From: DATJZH01 sp035499215
GTDB lineage: Bacteria; Actinomycetota; Actinomycetes; Streptosporangiales; Streptosporangiaceae
Direction: 5' to 3'
DNA: 19,903 nucleotides
Assembly (NCBI GenBank): GCA_035499215.1
Contig: DATJZH010000317.1
Location: 1-19,903, forward strand
Both the position numbers and the translations under genes were made by a program. Positions 1-6,531 of the stretch are shown piece by piece (positions within the stretch are counted from its first letter, which is position 1; each line of letters begins with the position of its first letter). The notes under the pieces are model-generated. The model was not told where the DNA came from. It was given only the letters and a program-made list of their open reading frames with translations, and did not search any database.

Positions 1-758
1 CACAGCCGCACCAGCCTCAAGGCGTTCCTGAAGATGTGCGATCAGGTCGACGGGCATTACCGGATCCGGCCCGCCCACCCGGTGATCGTCCGCTTTCCGA
101 TTGAGCGCTACCCGGGCATTCTGGCGGAACTGCGGCGCGCCGTCGCGCTCTATCTGGAGTCGCTGCAGGATGACCGGCGCGAGGTGCTGCGCCGCTTCTG
201 CTTCGGCGATTTCGCGCGCAAGGTCGTGGGCGTCGGGTCGGTCGGCACCGAGGCCTTCGTCCTGCTGCTGCTCGGCGACCGGGAAGACGAGCCGCTCTTC
301 CTCCAGCTCAAGGAGGCCCAGGAGTCGGTGCTTGCCCCGTTCGCCGGCGAGAGCGAGTACAAGCACCAGGGCGAGCGGGTGGTCATGGGCCAGCGGCTGA
401 CGCAGGCCGCCGTCGACCCGTTCCTCGGCTGGACGAGCGGCGCCGGCGCCACCACCGGCACAGCCACCAAGGACTACTACGTGCGGCAGCTGCGCGCATG
501 AAGGGGAGCATGAGCGTCCCCGACATGGACGCGCCGCAGCTCAACTATTACGGCAGGCTCTGCGGCTGGGCACTCGCCCGCGCGCACGCCCGGACCGGGC
601 GGGCGACCGTGATCTCCGGCTACCTCGGCAGCAGCGAGGACTTCGACCATGCCATCGCGGATTTCGCGGTCAGCTATGCGGAGCAGAACGAGCGGGACTA
701 CCGGCTCTTGCTCGAAGCCGTCTCCGCCGGGCGCGTGCTGGCGCAGGAGGGCAGGTAA
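1..758 (+). pseudogene. DUF2252 family protein, 5'-truncated by window and frameshifted
   Basis: The reading frame is open from base 1 (start lies outside the window) to a TGA at 499-501, and the family sequence continues in another frame from 498 to 758. The first part carries the DUF2252 signature blocks VGSVGTEAF, PLFLQLKEAQ, and GQRLTQAA followed by FLGWT, and ends YYVRQLRA. The second begins MKGS and continues with YGRLCGWALARAHA, GYLGSS and AIADFAVSYAEQNERDY, which is the usual C-terminus of the family. Family members normally read RQLRDMKGS across this join; here the Asp codon has lost one base, giving a frameshift at about 496-498. The domain has a protein-kinase-like fold and no settled biochemical function. 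It may be a true pseudogene, an assembly error, or two coupled pieces, since the stop and the next start overlap as ATGA. Confidence 0.8.
498..758 (+). CDS. C-terminal fragment of the DUF2252 protein, possibly re-initiated
   Basis: This 86-residue frame holds the distal part of the DUF2252 domain (MKGS, CGWALARAHA, YLGSS, DFAVSYAEQNERDY). Its first ATG at 498 overlaps the TGA of the upstream frame as ATGA, a geometry that allows a terminating ribosome to restart. I see no independent Shine-Dalgarno sequence at good spacing, although a second ATG at 510 follows AAGGGGAGC. On its own it would be only a piece of the domain, so a working separate protein is unlikely unless both halves associate. 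The simplest reading is a single gene broken by one base. Confidence 0.5.
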   Translation: MKGSMSVPDMDAPQLNYYGRLCGWALARAHARTGRATVISGYLGSSEDFDHAIADFAVSYAEQNERDYRLLLEAVSAGRVLAQEGR

Positions 759-936
759 CCGCAGGCATGCGGGGCCGCGGCGACGCGGCCAGCGGGTGCT
801 GACCAACAGCGGCCGCGCAGGTGACCGGAATAATGTTCGGCTGCTGCTGGTTGCGGTAGGTTCGCCGGGCTCAGACGGAGGCCCGCCAGCCAGGCACGTG
901 ACCGGGAGCCGCTAACCGAATCCGAGGCACGTGACG

Positions 937-1659
937 ATGAGCGCGGACAGCGAAGTCCACAGCGAGGCCCATGGCCACCAGCACAGGGACGTTTCCGGTG
1001 GCTGGCTTCGCCCCGCCGTCTTCGGCGCGATGGACGGCCTGGTCACCAACGTGTCGCTGATCGCGGGGGTCGGCGGCGGCGGCGGCACGGCCGGCACCCT
1101 GGTGCTGACCGGCCTGGCCGGGCTCGCCGCCGGCGCGTTCTCGATGGCCGCAGGCGAGTACGTGTCCGTCTCCTCGCAGAACGAGCTGGTCGCCGCCGAG
1201 GTCACCAAGGAACGCAGCGAGCTGGAGAACCATCCCGACGCCGAGCGGCGCGAGCTGGCCGCGGTATTCCGGCAGCGCGGTGTCGATTCCGACCTGGCTG
1301 ACCGGGTCGCCCAGCAGGTCTCTGAGCACCCGGAGGAGGCACTGGGCCTGCACGTCCGGGAGGAACTCGGAGTCGATCACAACGAACTGCCCTCGCCGGT
1401 CGCCGCGGCCGCCGCCTCCCTGGTGACCTTCGCCGTCGGTGCGCTCATCCCGCTGCTGCCCTATCTGCTTGGCTACTCCTCGCTCGCGGCGGCGCTCATG
1501 CTCGCGGCCATCGCCGCATTCGCCGGCGGCGGCGTGGTGGCGCGTATCACCGCCCGCCCGTTCCTGCGCGGCGCGCTGCGCCAGCTAGTGCTCGCCGGCC
1601 TCGCCGCGGGCCTGACCTACTGCATCGGCAGCCTGGCCGGCGCCGCCGGGGTATCCTGA
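937..1659 (+). CDS. VIT1/CCC1 family iron/manganese transporter
   Basis: A 240-residue membrane protein of the vacuolar iron transporter family, which moves Fe2+ or Mn2+ across membranes. The N-terminus is His-rich (HGHQH). Helix 1 (about residues 25-46) has the family motif DGLVTN, and helix 2 has FSMAAGEYVS. The Asp and Met in these motifs match the metal-path residues known in plant VIT1. A charged cytosolic section rich in Glu (about 85-150) corresponds to the metal-binding domain, and three more hydrophobic helices follow to the C-terminus. An upstream GTG at 931 is possible, but GAGG at 924-927 lies 9 bases before the ATG at 937 and only 3 before the GTG, so I chose the ATG. It stands alone between the DUF2252 remnant and the glycosyltransferase. 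Direction of transport and metal preference cannot be read from the sequence. Confidence 0.88.
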   Translation: MSADSEVHSEAHGHQHRDVSGGWLRPAVFGAMDGLVTNVSLIAGVGGGGGTAGTLVLTGLAGLAAGAFSMAAGEYVSVSSQNELVAAEVTKERSELENHPDAERRELAAVFRQRGVDSDLADRVAQQVSEHPEEALGLHVREELGVDHNELPSPVAAAAASLVTFAVGALIPLLPYLLGYSSLAAALMLAAIAAFAGGGVVARITARPFLRGALRQLVLAGLAAGLTYCIGSLAGAAGVS

Positions 1660-1894
1660 CGGGCCGGCCCCGCGCCGTGCGTCCGGCGACGACGCAGGGC
1701 AGCGTCGGAGCCGGCGCCGGCCTGCGTCGCGGCAGCTTTCATCGGTACCGCTGGCATCTGCGCGCGCCGGCTTACCGCTGGGGCGCCGCTAGCCGCACGG
1801 TACCTGCTGGTAATGTTCCCTCCCTAGGGGTCACGCGGGCGCGCCTCGGGCATGATCGGGCAGCCGGCGAAAGCGGGAGGAGGCGCAGGCCTGC

Positions 1895-3235
1895 GTGAGC
1901 ACCTTGCCATCCCGGCGGACGACGCCAGGAGCCCCCGGCGGGCCATCCCGGCGGACGACCCCCGCAGCCCCCGGCGGGGCGGCCAGGGGCCAGGACCGCG
2001 CAGACCGCCCGCTTCGCGTTGCCCTGCTGTCTTACCGGAGTAAGCCGCACTGCGGCGGGCAGGGCATCTACCTGCGGCACCTGTCCCGCGAGCTGTCCGC
2101 GCTCGGCCACCATGTCGAGGTCTTCTCCGGCCAGCCCTATCCTGATCTGGAGCCGGGCCCGCTGCTGCGCACCATCCCCAGCCTTGACCTGTACCGCGAC
2201 GATGATCCGTTCCGGACACCGCACCTGCGCGAGTACCGCGACTGGATCGACGTGCTCGAGGTCGCCTCGATGTGGACGGGAGCCTTCCCCGAGCCGCTGA
2301 CATTCAGCCTGCGTGTCCTGCGGGCGCTGCGGGCCCGGCGGGCCGACTTCGACGTCGTGCATGACAACCAGATCCTGGCCTACGGCATGCTGGGCGTCGG
2401 CCGCCTCGGCCTGCCGCTGGTCACCAGCATCCACCACCCGATCAGCGTGGACCGGCGGATCGAGCTTGCCGCCGCCCGCGGACTTTCCCGGCTGTCCAAG
2501 CGCCGCTGGTACTCGTTCGTGCGGATGCAGGGCCGGGTCGCGCGCCGGGCCGGCCTGGTTTTCACCGTCTCCCAGGCCAGCCGCGAGGACATCTGCCGCG
2601 ACTTCCGGTTGCGGCCGGCCAGCGTCCGGGTCATCCCGCTCGGTGTCGATACCCGCCTGTTCCACCCGCGGCCGACAGCGCGGGTTCCGGGCCGGATCGT
2701 GGCAGTCGCCAGCGCGGATTCTCCGCTGAAAGGGATCTCGACGCTGCTTCGGGCGTTCGCCAAGCTTGCTACCGAACGGGAGGCGACCCTCACTGTCGTC
2801 GGCAAGCCCGCGGCCGGCGGCCCGACCGAGCAGCTGGTGGCCGAGCTGGCCCTTGGCGAGAAGGTGGAATTCATCAGCGGGATCACTGACACGGAGCTGG
2901 CCGAGGTGGCCGCGAGCGCTCAGGTCGCCGTGGTGCCGTCGCTGTATGAGGGATTCTGCCTGCCTGCGGTCGAGCACATGGCATCAGGCACGCCGCTGGT
3001 CGCCAGCCGGACCGGCGCACTTCCGGAGGTGACCGGAGATGCCGCCTTGCTGGTCACGCCTGGTGATCCCGAAGAGCTGGCGGCGGCCTTGCGCCGCCTG
3101 CATGACTCCGCGCGTGAGCGCCAGCGGCTGTCCGCCGCGGCCCTGCGCCGGGTGCAGGAGCGCTTCGCCTGGCCGGCCGTGGCCCGTGCCACGGTCGGTG
3201 AGTACCGGCGTGCAATCGAGGGCCGCCAGTGCTGA
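1895..3235 (+). CDS. GT-B (GT4-type) glycosyltransferase
   Basis: A 446-residue GT-B glycosyltransferase of the GT4 type. The N-terminal Rossmann-like half starts at about residue 40 (RVALLSYRSKPHCGGQG, the glycine-rich acceptor-side loop), has IHHPISVDRR in the middle, and a family-type junction VIPLGVDTRLFHP. The C-terminal half has the nucleotide-sugar EX7E motif, EGFCLPAVE (Glu352 and Glu360), followed by MASGTPLVASRTGALPEV. GTG 1895 follows a strong GGAGGAGG at 1876-1883, and the only other in-frame start is TTG 1904. The first ~36 residues are a Pro/Arg/Gly-rich extension built from a 36-bp tandem duplication. It overlaps the next gene by 7 bases (3229-3235), implying translational coupling. 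Sugar donor and acceptor are unknown. Confidence 0.88.
   Translation: MSTLPSRRTTPGAPGGPSRRTTPAAPGGAARGQDRADRPLRVALLSYRSKPHCGGQGIYLRHLSRELSALGHHVEVFSGQPYPDLEPGPLLRTIPSLDLYRDDDPFRTPHLREYRDWIDVLEVASMWTGAFPEPLTFSLRVLRALRARRADFDVVHDNQILAYGMLGVGRLGLPLVTSIHHPISVDRRIELAAARGLSRLSKRRWYSFVRMQGRVARRAGLVFTVSQASREDICRDFRLRPASVRVIPLGVDTRLFHPRPTARVPGRIVAVASADSPLKGISTLLRAFAKLATEREATLTVVGKPAAGGPTEQLVAELALGEKVEFISGITDTELAEVAASAQVAVVPSLYEGFCLPAVEHMASGTPLVASRTGALPEVTGDAALLVTPGDPEELAAALRRLHDSARERQRLSAAALRRVQERFAWPAVARATVGEYRRAIEGRQC
1907..1978 (+). repeat. 36-bp tandem duplication in the glycosyltransferase N-terminus
   Basis: Two adjacent 36-base units (1907-1942 and 1943-1978) match at 33 of 36 positions. Each encodes 12 residues in frame: PSRRTTPGAPGG and PSRRTTPAAPGG. 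The repeat lies wholly within the non-conserved extension ahead of the glycosyltransferase domain. It looks like a recent in-frame slippage duplication. Confidence 0.85.
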
Positions 3236-4047
3236 CCGTTGACTTCGCTCGCCTGCCCGTTAGCCCTGGCGATCGCCTCCTCGATCTCGGCTGCGGCGCC
3301 GGCCGGCATGTGTTCGAGGCGCTGCGCCGCGGCGCCCGGGTGGTCGCGCTGGATACCAGCGAGGCACAGCTGCGCGAGGTCAGCGCCATGTCGGCCGCGA
3401 TGACCGCGGCCGGCGAGGTCCCGTCCGGCGGATCGAGCCAGGCCGTGGCCGGCGACGCGACGGCGATGCCGTTTCCTGACGGATCGTTTGACCAGGTGAT
3501 CGCCGCCGAGGTGCTCGAGCACATCCCGGCCGACCAGCTGGCCATGAACGAGATAGCCCGGGTGCTGCGGCCCGGCGGGGCGGCTGCGGTGACGGTCCCG
3601 GCGTGGCTGCCGGAGCGGATCTGCTGGCGGCTCTCCGACGACTACCACAATGTCCCGGGCGGTCATGTGCGCATCTTCACTCGCCGCGAGCTGGAGACGA
3701 AGCTGGCCAGGGCCGGCCTGTCGGTTGGCGGCCATCACTACGCGCACGCGCTGCACTCGCCGTACTGGTGGCTCAAGTGCGCGGTCGGCGTGCACCGCGA
3801 TGACCACCCGCTGGCCCGCGCCTACCACCGCATGCTGGTCTGGGACATCATGCGGCGGCCGGCCGTGACCCGGCTGGCGGACAGCGCGCTGAACCCGCTC
3901 ATCGGCAAGAGCATCGTCGTCTACGCGGTCAGGAAACCGGCCGACGTGCGCGCTGGCCGCGGCGTCCCCGGGTCGTCGGCCGCGCCGGTCGCGGCCAGTC
4001 ATCGCGACGGCGCCATCGGGCGGGAGCGGGCCCGTGCCAGCGCCTGA
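3229..4047 (+). CDS. Class I SAM-dependent methyltransferase
   Basis: A 272-residue methyltransferase of the UbiE/type-11 kind. Motif I, LLDLGCGAG (residues 17-25), is followed by VVALDTSEAQL, whose acidic residue binds the SAM ribose. Further motifs are GDATAMPFPDGSFDQVIAAEVLEHI and RVLRPGGAAAVTVP, the normal core order. The C-terminal ~110 residues carry an aromatic and His-rich section (HHYAHALHSPYWWLKCAVG) that may form the substrate pocket. GTG 3229 overlaps the end of the glycosyltransferase gene by 7 bases, and its own 3' end overlaps the next gene by 14, so the three genes almost certainly share a transcript. The context suggests it methylates the product or precursor of the neighbouring glycosyltransferase. 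The target atom is unknown. Confidence 0.87.
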   Translation: MLTVDFARLPVSPGDRLLDLGCGAGRHVFEALRRGARVVALDTSEAQLREVSAMSAAMTAAGEVPSGGSSQAVAGDATAMPFPDGSFDQVIAAEVLEHIPADQLAMNEIARVLRPGGAAAVTVPAWLPERICWRLSDDYHNVPGGHVRIFTRRELETKLARAGLSVGGHHYAHALHSPYWWLKCAVGVHRDDHPLARAYHRMLVWDIMRRPAVTRLADSALNPLIGKSIVVYAVRKPADVRAGRGVPGSSAAPVAASHRDGAIGRERARASA

Positions 4048-5173
4048 GCTCGCGGCCCGCACCCGGCTGTTGCTGCCGGAAGTCGCCGGAATCCTCACCG
4101 CCGACCAGGTGCTGGCGACCGGCAAGAGCATCGCGGCCGGGCAGCAGGCCGATGGGGCGATCGGCTGGCCAGACGGTCACGTCGACGCCTGGAACCATGT
4201 CGAGTGCGCGATGGCGCTCAGTGCCTGCGGTCTGCGCGGACCGGCCCGACGCGGCTACGAGTGGCTGCGTGCCACCCAGCTGCCGGACGGGTCCTGGCCG
4301 CGCGCCGTCGCCCGGGGCCGCGTCATCGACGGGGCGGCCGAGAGCAACCACGCCGCTTACCCGGCCGTGGGCGTGTGGCACGAGCTGCTCGTCACCGACG
4401 ATGTCGGGTTCGCCGAGCTGATGTGGCCGGTGGTGCGGGCCGGCATCGAGTTCGCCCTGGGCCTGCAGGCCCCCCGTGGCGAGATCACCTGGCAGCGTCA
4501 CGGCGACGGAGCGCCGGATGACTACGCGCTGCTGACCGCCAGCTCGAGCATCTACCAGAGCCTGCGGTGCGCAATCGCGCTCGCCGACTACCTGGGCGAA
4601 GGGCAGCCGGACTGGGAGCTCGCGGCGGACCAGCTCGGGCACGCGGTGGCCTGCCACCCGGAGGCGTTCGCCGACAAGAGCAGGTTCTCGATGGACTGGT
4701 ACTACCCCGTGCTCGGCGGGCCGGTCCGGGGCGGCGCAGCCGCAGCGCGGCTCGAGGCTGGCTGGGACACCTTCGTGGTACCTGGCCTCGGCGCGCGCTG
4801 CGTCAGCGACGAGCCCTGGGTTACCGGCGCCGAGACATGCGAGCTGGCCATGGCGCTCGATGCCATCAGCGACCACGCGCGCGCACTGGACCTGCTGGCG
4901 CAGATCCAGCATCTGCGCGATCCTGGCGGCGCCTACTGGACCGGCTGGCAGTTCGCCAACCAGGCGCACTTCCCCGCTGAGCAGAGCAGCTGGACGGCAG
5001 CTGCCGTCGTCATCGCCGCCGACGCCCTGTCCGGGGCCACCCGCGGGTCGGGCATCTTCCGGGACGCGGCCGCGGGGCCCGCGATCACGGCGCCGGTCGA
5101 CGGCGCGGCATGCGGCTGCGGCCCGCAGGCGCGATCAGCCGATCCCGGCCGCGATCCGCTCCAGCACCCGTAG
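4034..5173 (+). CDS. Alpha/alpha-toroid protein (prenyltransferase/squalene-oxidase-repeat-like)
   Basis: A 379-residue protein resembling actinobacterial proteins commonly labelled prenyltransferase. It is built of alternating helical hairpins with QW-like repeats: QQADGAIGW (37-45) and QLPDGSW (82-88). Conserved blocks follow: DAWNHVECAMAL (51-62), SMDWYYPVLGGP, GWDTFVVPGLGARC, WVTGAETCELAMAL and GGAYWTGWQFAN. I see neither the DXDD acid motif of squalene/hopene cyclases nor a DDXXD prenyl-diphosphate motif, so the label probably reflects fold rather than reaction. An (alpha/alpha)6 glycosidase-like enzyme or sugar-binding role is a fair alternative. GTG 4034 follows GGGAG at 4022-4026 and overlaps the upstream methyltransferase by 14 bases. 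The 3' end overlaps the convergent methyltransferase gene by 39 bases. Confidence 0.75.
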   Translation: MPAPELAARTRLLLPEVAGILTADQVLATGKSIAAGQQADGAIGWPDGHVDAWNHVECAMALSACGLRGPARRGYEWLRATQLPDGSWPRAVARGRVIDGAAESNHAAYPAVGVWHELLVTDDVGFAELMWPVVRAGIEFALGLQAPRGEITWQRHGDGAPDDYALLTASSSIYQSLRCAIALADYLGEGQPDWELAADQLGHAVACHPEAFADKSRFSMDWYYPVLGGPVRGGAAAARLEAGWDTFVVPGLGARCVSDEPWVTGAETCELAMALDAISDHARALDLLAQIQHLRDPGGAYWTGWQFANQAHFPAEQSSWTAAAVVIAADALSGATRGSGIFRDAAAGPAITAPVDGAACGCGPQARSADPGRDPLQHP

Positions 5174-5779
5174 CGAACCGGCGACCCGCACCTGCAGGAA
5201 CGCCCCGGAGGCGAGCGCACGCAGGTAGATCCGGTAGGGCGCCCGCCCGCCGTCGGCTGGGTCGGGGAATACGTCGTGGATCGCCAGCGCGCCGCCGGGG
5301 GCCACCCACGGTGCCCAGTTCTCGTAGTCCGCGGCGGCCGCCGCGTCGGTGTGCCCGCCGTCGATGAACAGCATGCCGAGTGGAGCACGCCACAGCCTGC
5401 CGACATCGGCCGAGTCGCCGACGATGCCGATGATGTGCTCCTCGAGCCCGGCCGCGGCCATGGTGGCGCGGAACCGCGGCAGCGTGTCGAGCCTGCCCGT
5501 GGCGGGATCGACGAGCTCGGGATCGTGGTATTCCCAGCCCGGCTGATTCTCCGCCGACCCGTGGTGATGGTCGACAGTCACCACCAGCTGGCCAGCCTGG
5601 CTGGCGGCCGCCGCCAGGTAGATGGTGGACTTGCCGCAGTAGGTGCCGATCTCGGCGACCGGTCCCACCCCGGCGTAGGCGGCGGCAGTCTCGAAGAGCG
5701 CCAGTCCCTCGGCAGGCGGCATGAATCCCCTGGCTGCCTCGGCGGCGCGGCTGAGCTCAGCGGACAGGAAGGTCTGCAT
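5135..5779 (-). CDS. Class I SAM-dependent methyltransferase (Methyltransf_24-like)
   Basis: A 214-residue reverse-strand methyltransferase. The SAM motif AEIGTYCGKSTIYLA lies at about residues 41-55, followed by VVTVDHHHGS, GIVGDSADV, LGMLFIDGGHT and PGGALAIHDVF. The spaced DGGH and HD pairs resemble the metal-site residues of metal-dependent O-methyltransferases of the CCoAOMT and sugar-methyltransferase kind, so a hydroxyl or sugar substrate is possible (inference). No Shine-Dalgarno sequence precedes the ATG; instead GAGACT sits 7 bases upstream, a pattern fitting leaderless transcription. It converges on the toroid gene with a 39-base overlap, so it belongs to the same locus but a different transcript. 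It could act on the same glycosylated product as the forward genes. Confidence 0.85.
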   Translation of the reverse strand: MQTFLSAELSRAAEAARGFMPPAEGLALFETAAAYAGVGPVAEIGTYCGKSTIYLAAAASQAGQLVVTVDHHHGSAENQPGWEYHDPELVDPATGRLDTLPRFRATMAAAGLEEHIIGIVGDSADVGRLWRAPLGMLFIDGGHTDAAAAADYENWAPWVAPGGALAIHDVFPDPADGGRAPYRIYLRALASGAFLQVRVAGSLRVLERIAAGIG

Positions 5780-5786
5780 GGCGCCC

Positions 5787-5792
5787 AGTCTC
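5787..5792 (-). promoter_or_regulatory. Possible -10 element for a leaderless methyltransferase transcript
   Basis: GAGACT on the reverse strand ends 7 bases before the ATG at 5779. It keeps the two best-conserved positions of actinobacterial -10 boxes (A2 and T6). No clear -35 is visible. Confidence 0.3.
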
Positions 5793-5855
5793 GCGCCTGC
5801 CGCCGGCCCCTGCAGCTCGCGGGAGCACTGACCGGCGCGGAGCGGGCGAGCGTGG

Positions 5856-6407
5856 TCAGCTCAGCTGGCCGGTGCCGACGAGGATGCCGACCGAGATAAG
5901 GATCAGGCCGCCGACCTGCTCGCCCCGCTCCCCGGCCCACCGGCCGATCCTGGCGCCGAGTTCGAGGCCGAGCAGCGAGAGCGCGACGCTGACCGTCCCG
6001 ATGACGACGGCGCCCGCAGCGATCGCGACCTGGTAGGTGCCGAGCGCGAATCCGACGACGAGATTGTCGATGCTCAGCGCGAGCCCGGTGAGCAGCAGCC
6101 GGAGGCCGCCTGGCGGACGGGGCCGCGGCTCGATGCCGCGGCGGGCCCGGATGATCGACCTGACCAGGCCGTACGCGCCGACGGCAATGAGCAGCGACGC
6201 GCCGATCCAGCGGCCCGTGTGGCCGAGCCGGGCGGCAAAGTGCGCGCCGATGATCAGCCCGAGGACGGGCATGCCCGTCTCGAAGAGCCCGAAGATCAGT
6301 ACCACCCGGAGCCGGGTGCGCGCGTCCGCTCCGGCCGTGCCGATGCCGATGGCGGCGGCGAAATTCGACAGCCCGACCGAGGCCGCGACCAGCAGGAGCG
6401 CTGACAC
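5856..6407 (-). CDS. MntP-like manganese efflux pump family protein
   Basis: A protein of about 183 residues with six predicted membrane helices in two repeats, as in MntP (DUF204), which exports Mn2+. The second-half motif LSIDNLVVGFALG keeps the membrane Asp (like TSLDA in E. coli), and GLFETGMPVLG keeps the acidic residue of the second helix. The first-helix motif is VGLSNFAAAIGIG, so the Asp found in E. coli MntP (SMDAFAASIG) is replaced by Ser/Asn. This makes transport specificity less certain. The frame is open to TTG 6413, but TACCGT at 6420-6415 lies 7 bases before GTG 6407, favouring a leaderless start there. It is read in the same direction as the upstream GntR gene, with about 120 bases between them. 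No Mn riboswitch (yybP-ykoY) is visible. Confidence 0.8.
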   Translation of the reverse strand: MSALLLVAASVGLSNFAAAIGIGTAGADARTRLRVVLIFGLFETGMPVLGLIIGAHFAARLGHTGRWIGASLLIAVGAYGLVRSIIRARRGIEPRPRPPGGLRLLLTGLALSIDNLVVGFALGTYQVAIAAGAVVIGTVSVALSLLGLELGARIGRWAGERGEQVGGLILISVGILVGTGQLS

Positions 6408-6414
6408 TTGCAAA

Positions 6415-6420
6415 ACGGTA
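6415..6420 (-). promoter_or_regulatory. Possible -10 element of the mntP-like gene (leaderless)
   Basis: TACCGT (TANNNT type) on the reverse strand is followed by 7 bases and then GTG 6407. No Shine-Dalgarno sequence is present, so the transcript may start at the GTG. Confidence 0.4.
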
Positions 6421-6507
6421 GCCGCTCCGCCGGGAGCTCCCGCGCGGCCGGTGCCACGACAGTGCGGCCAGGCGCGCGGGCGGGCACTCTCTCGCCGGGC
6501 CGGTCAC

Positions 6508-6531
6508 CCGTGATCGGCCAGCCGTGATCGG
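6508..6531. repeat. Direct repeat CCGTGATCGG x2
   Basis: CCGTGATCGG occurs at 6508-6517 and again at 6522-6531, start-to-start distance 14, immediately after the GntR stop codon (reverse strand) and upstream of the mntP-like gene. It could be a regulator site or simple slippage; no hairpin with a T-run is seen. Confidence 0.5.

Noticed and set aside
1677..1898. 73-codon forward frame between the VIT transporter and the glycosyltransferase
   Set aside because: No ribosome binding site, Arg/Gly-rich low-complexity product, no family recognised. The gap holds only a TAATGT box and a CCCTAGGG palindrome.
1772..4131. Two reverse-strand frames of about 400 codons opposite the glycosyltransferase and methyltransferase
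   Set aside because: Shadow frames of the forward genes, which show clear catalytic motifs; the antisense products are low-complexity.
5276..5899. 207-codon forward frame opposite the reverse methyltransferase
   Set aside because: The reverse strand carries the SAM-binding motifs; the forward product has no family features.
6408..6531. Mn-sensing yybP-ykoY riboswitch upstream of the mntP-like gene
   Set aside because: The conserved loop sequences are absent and the leaderless start leaves no untranslated region.
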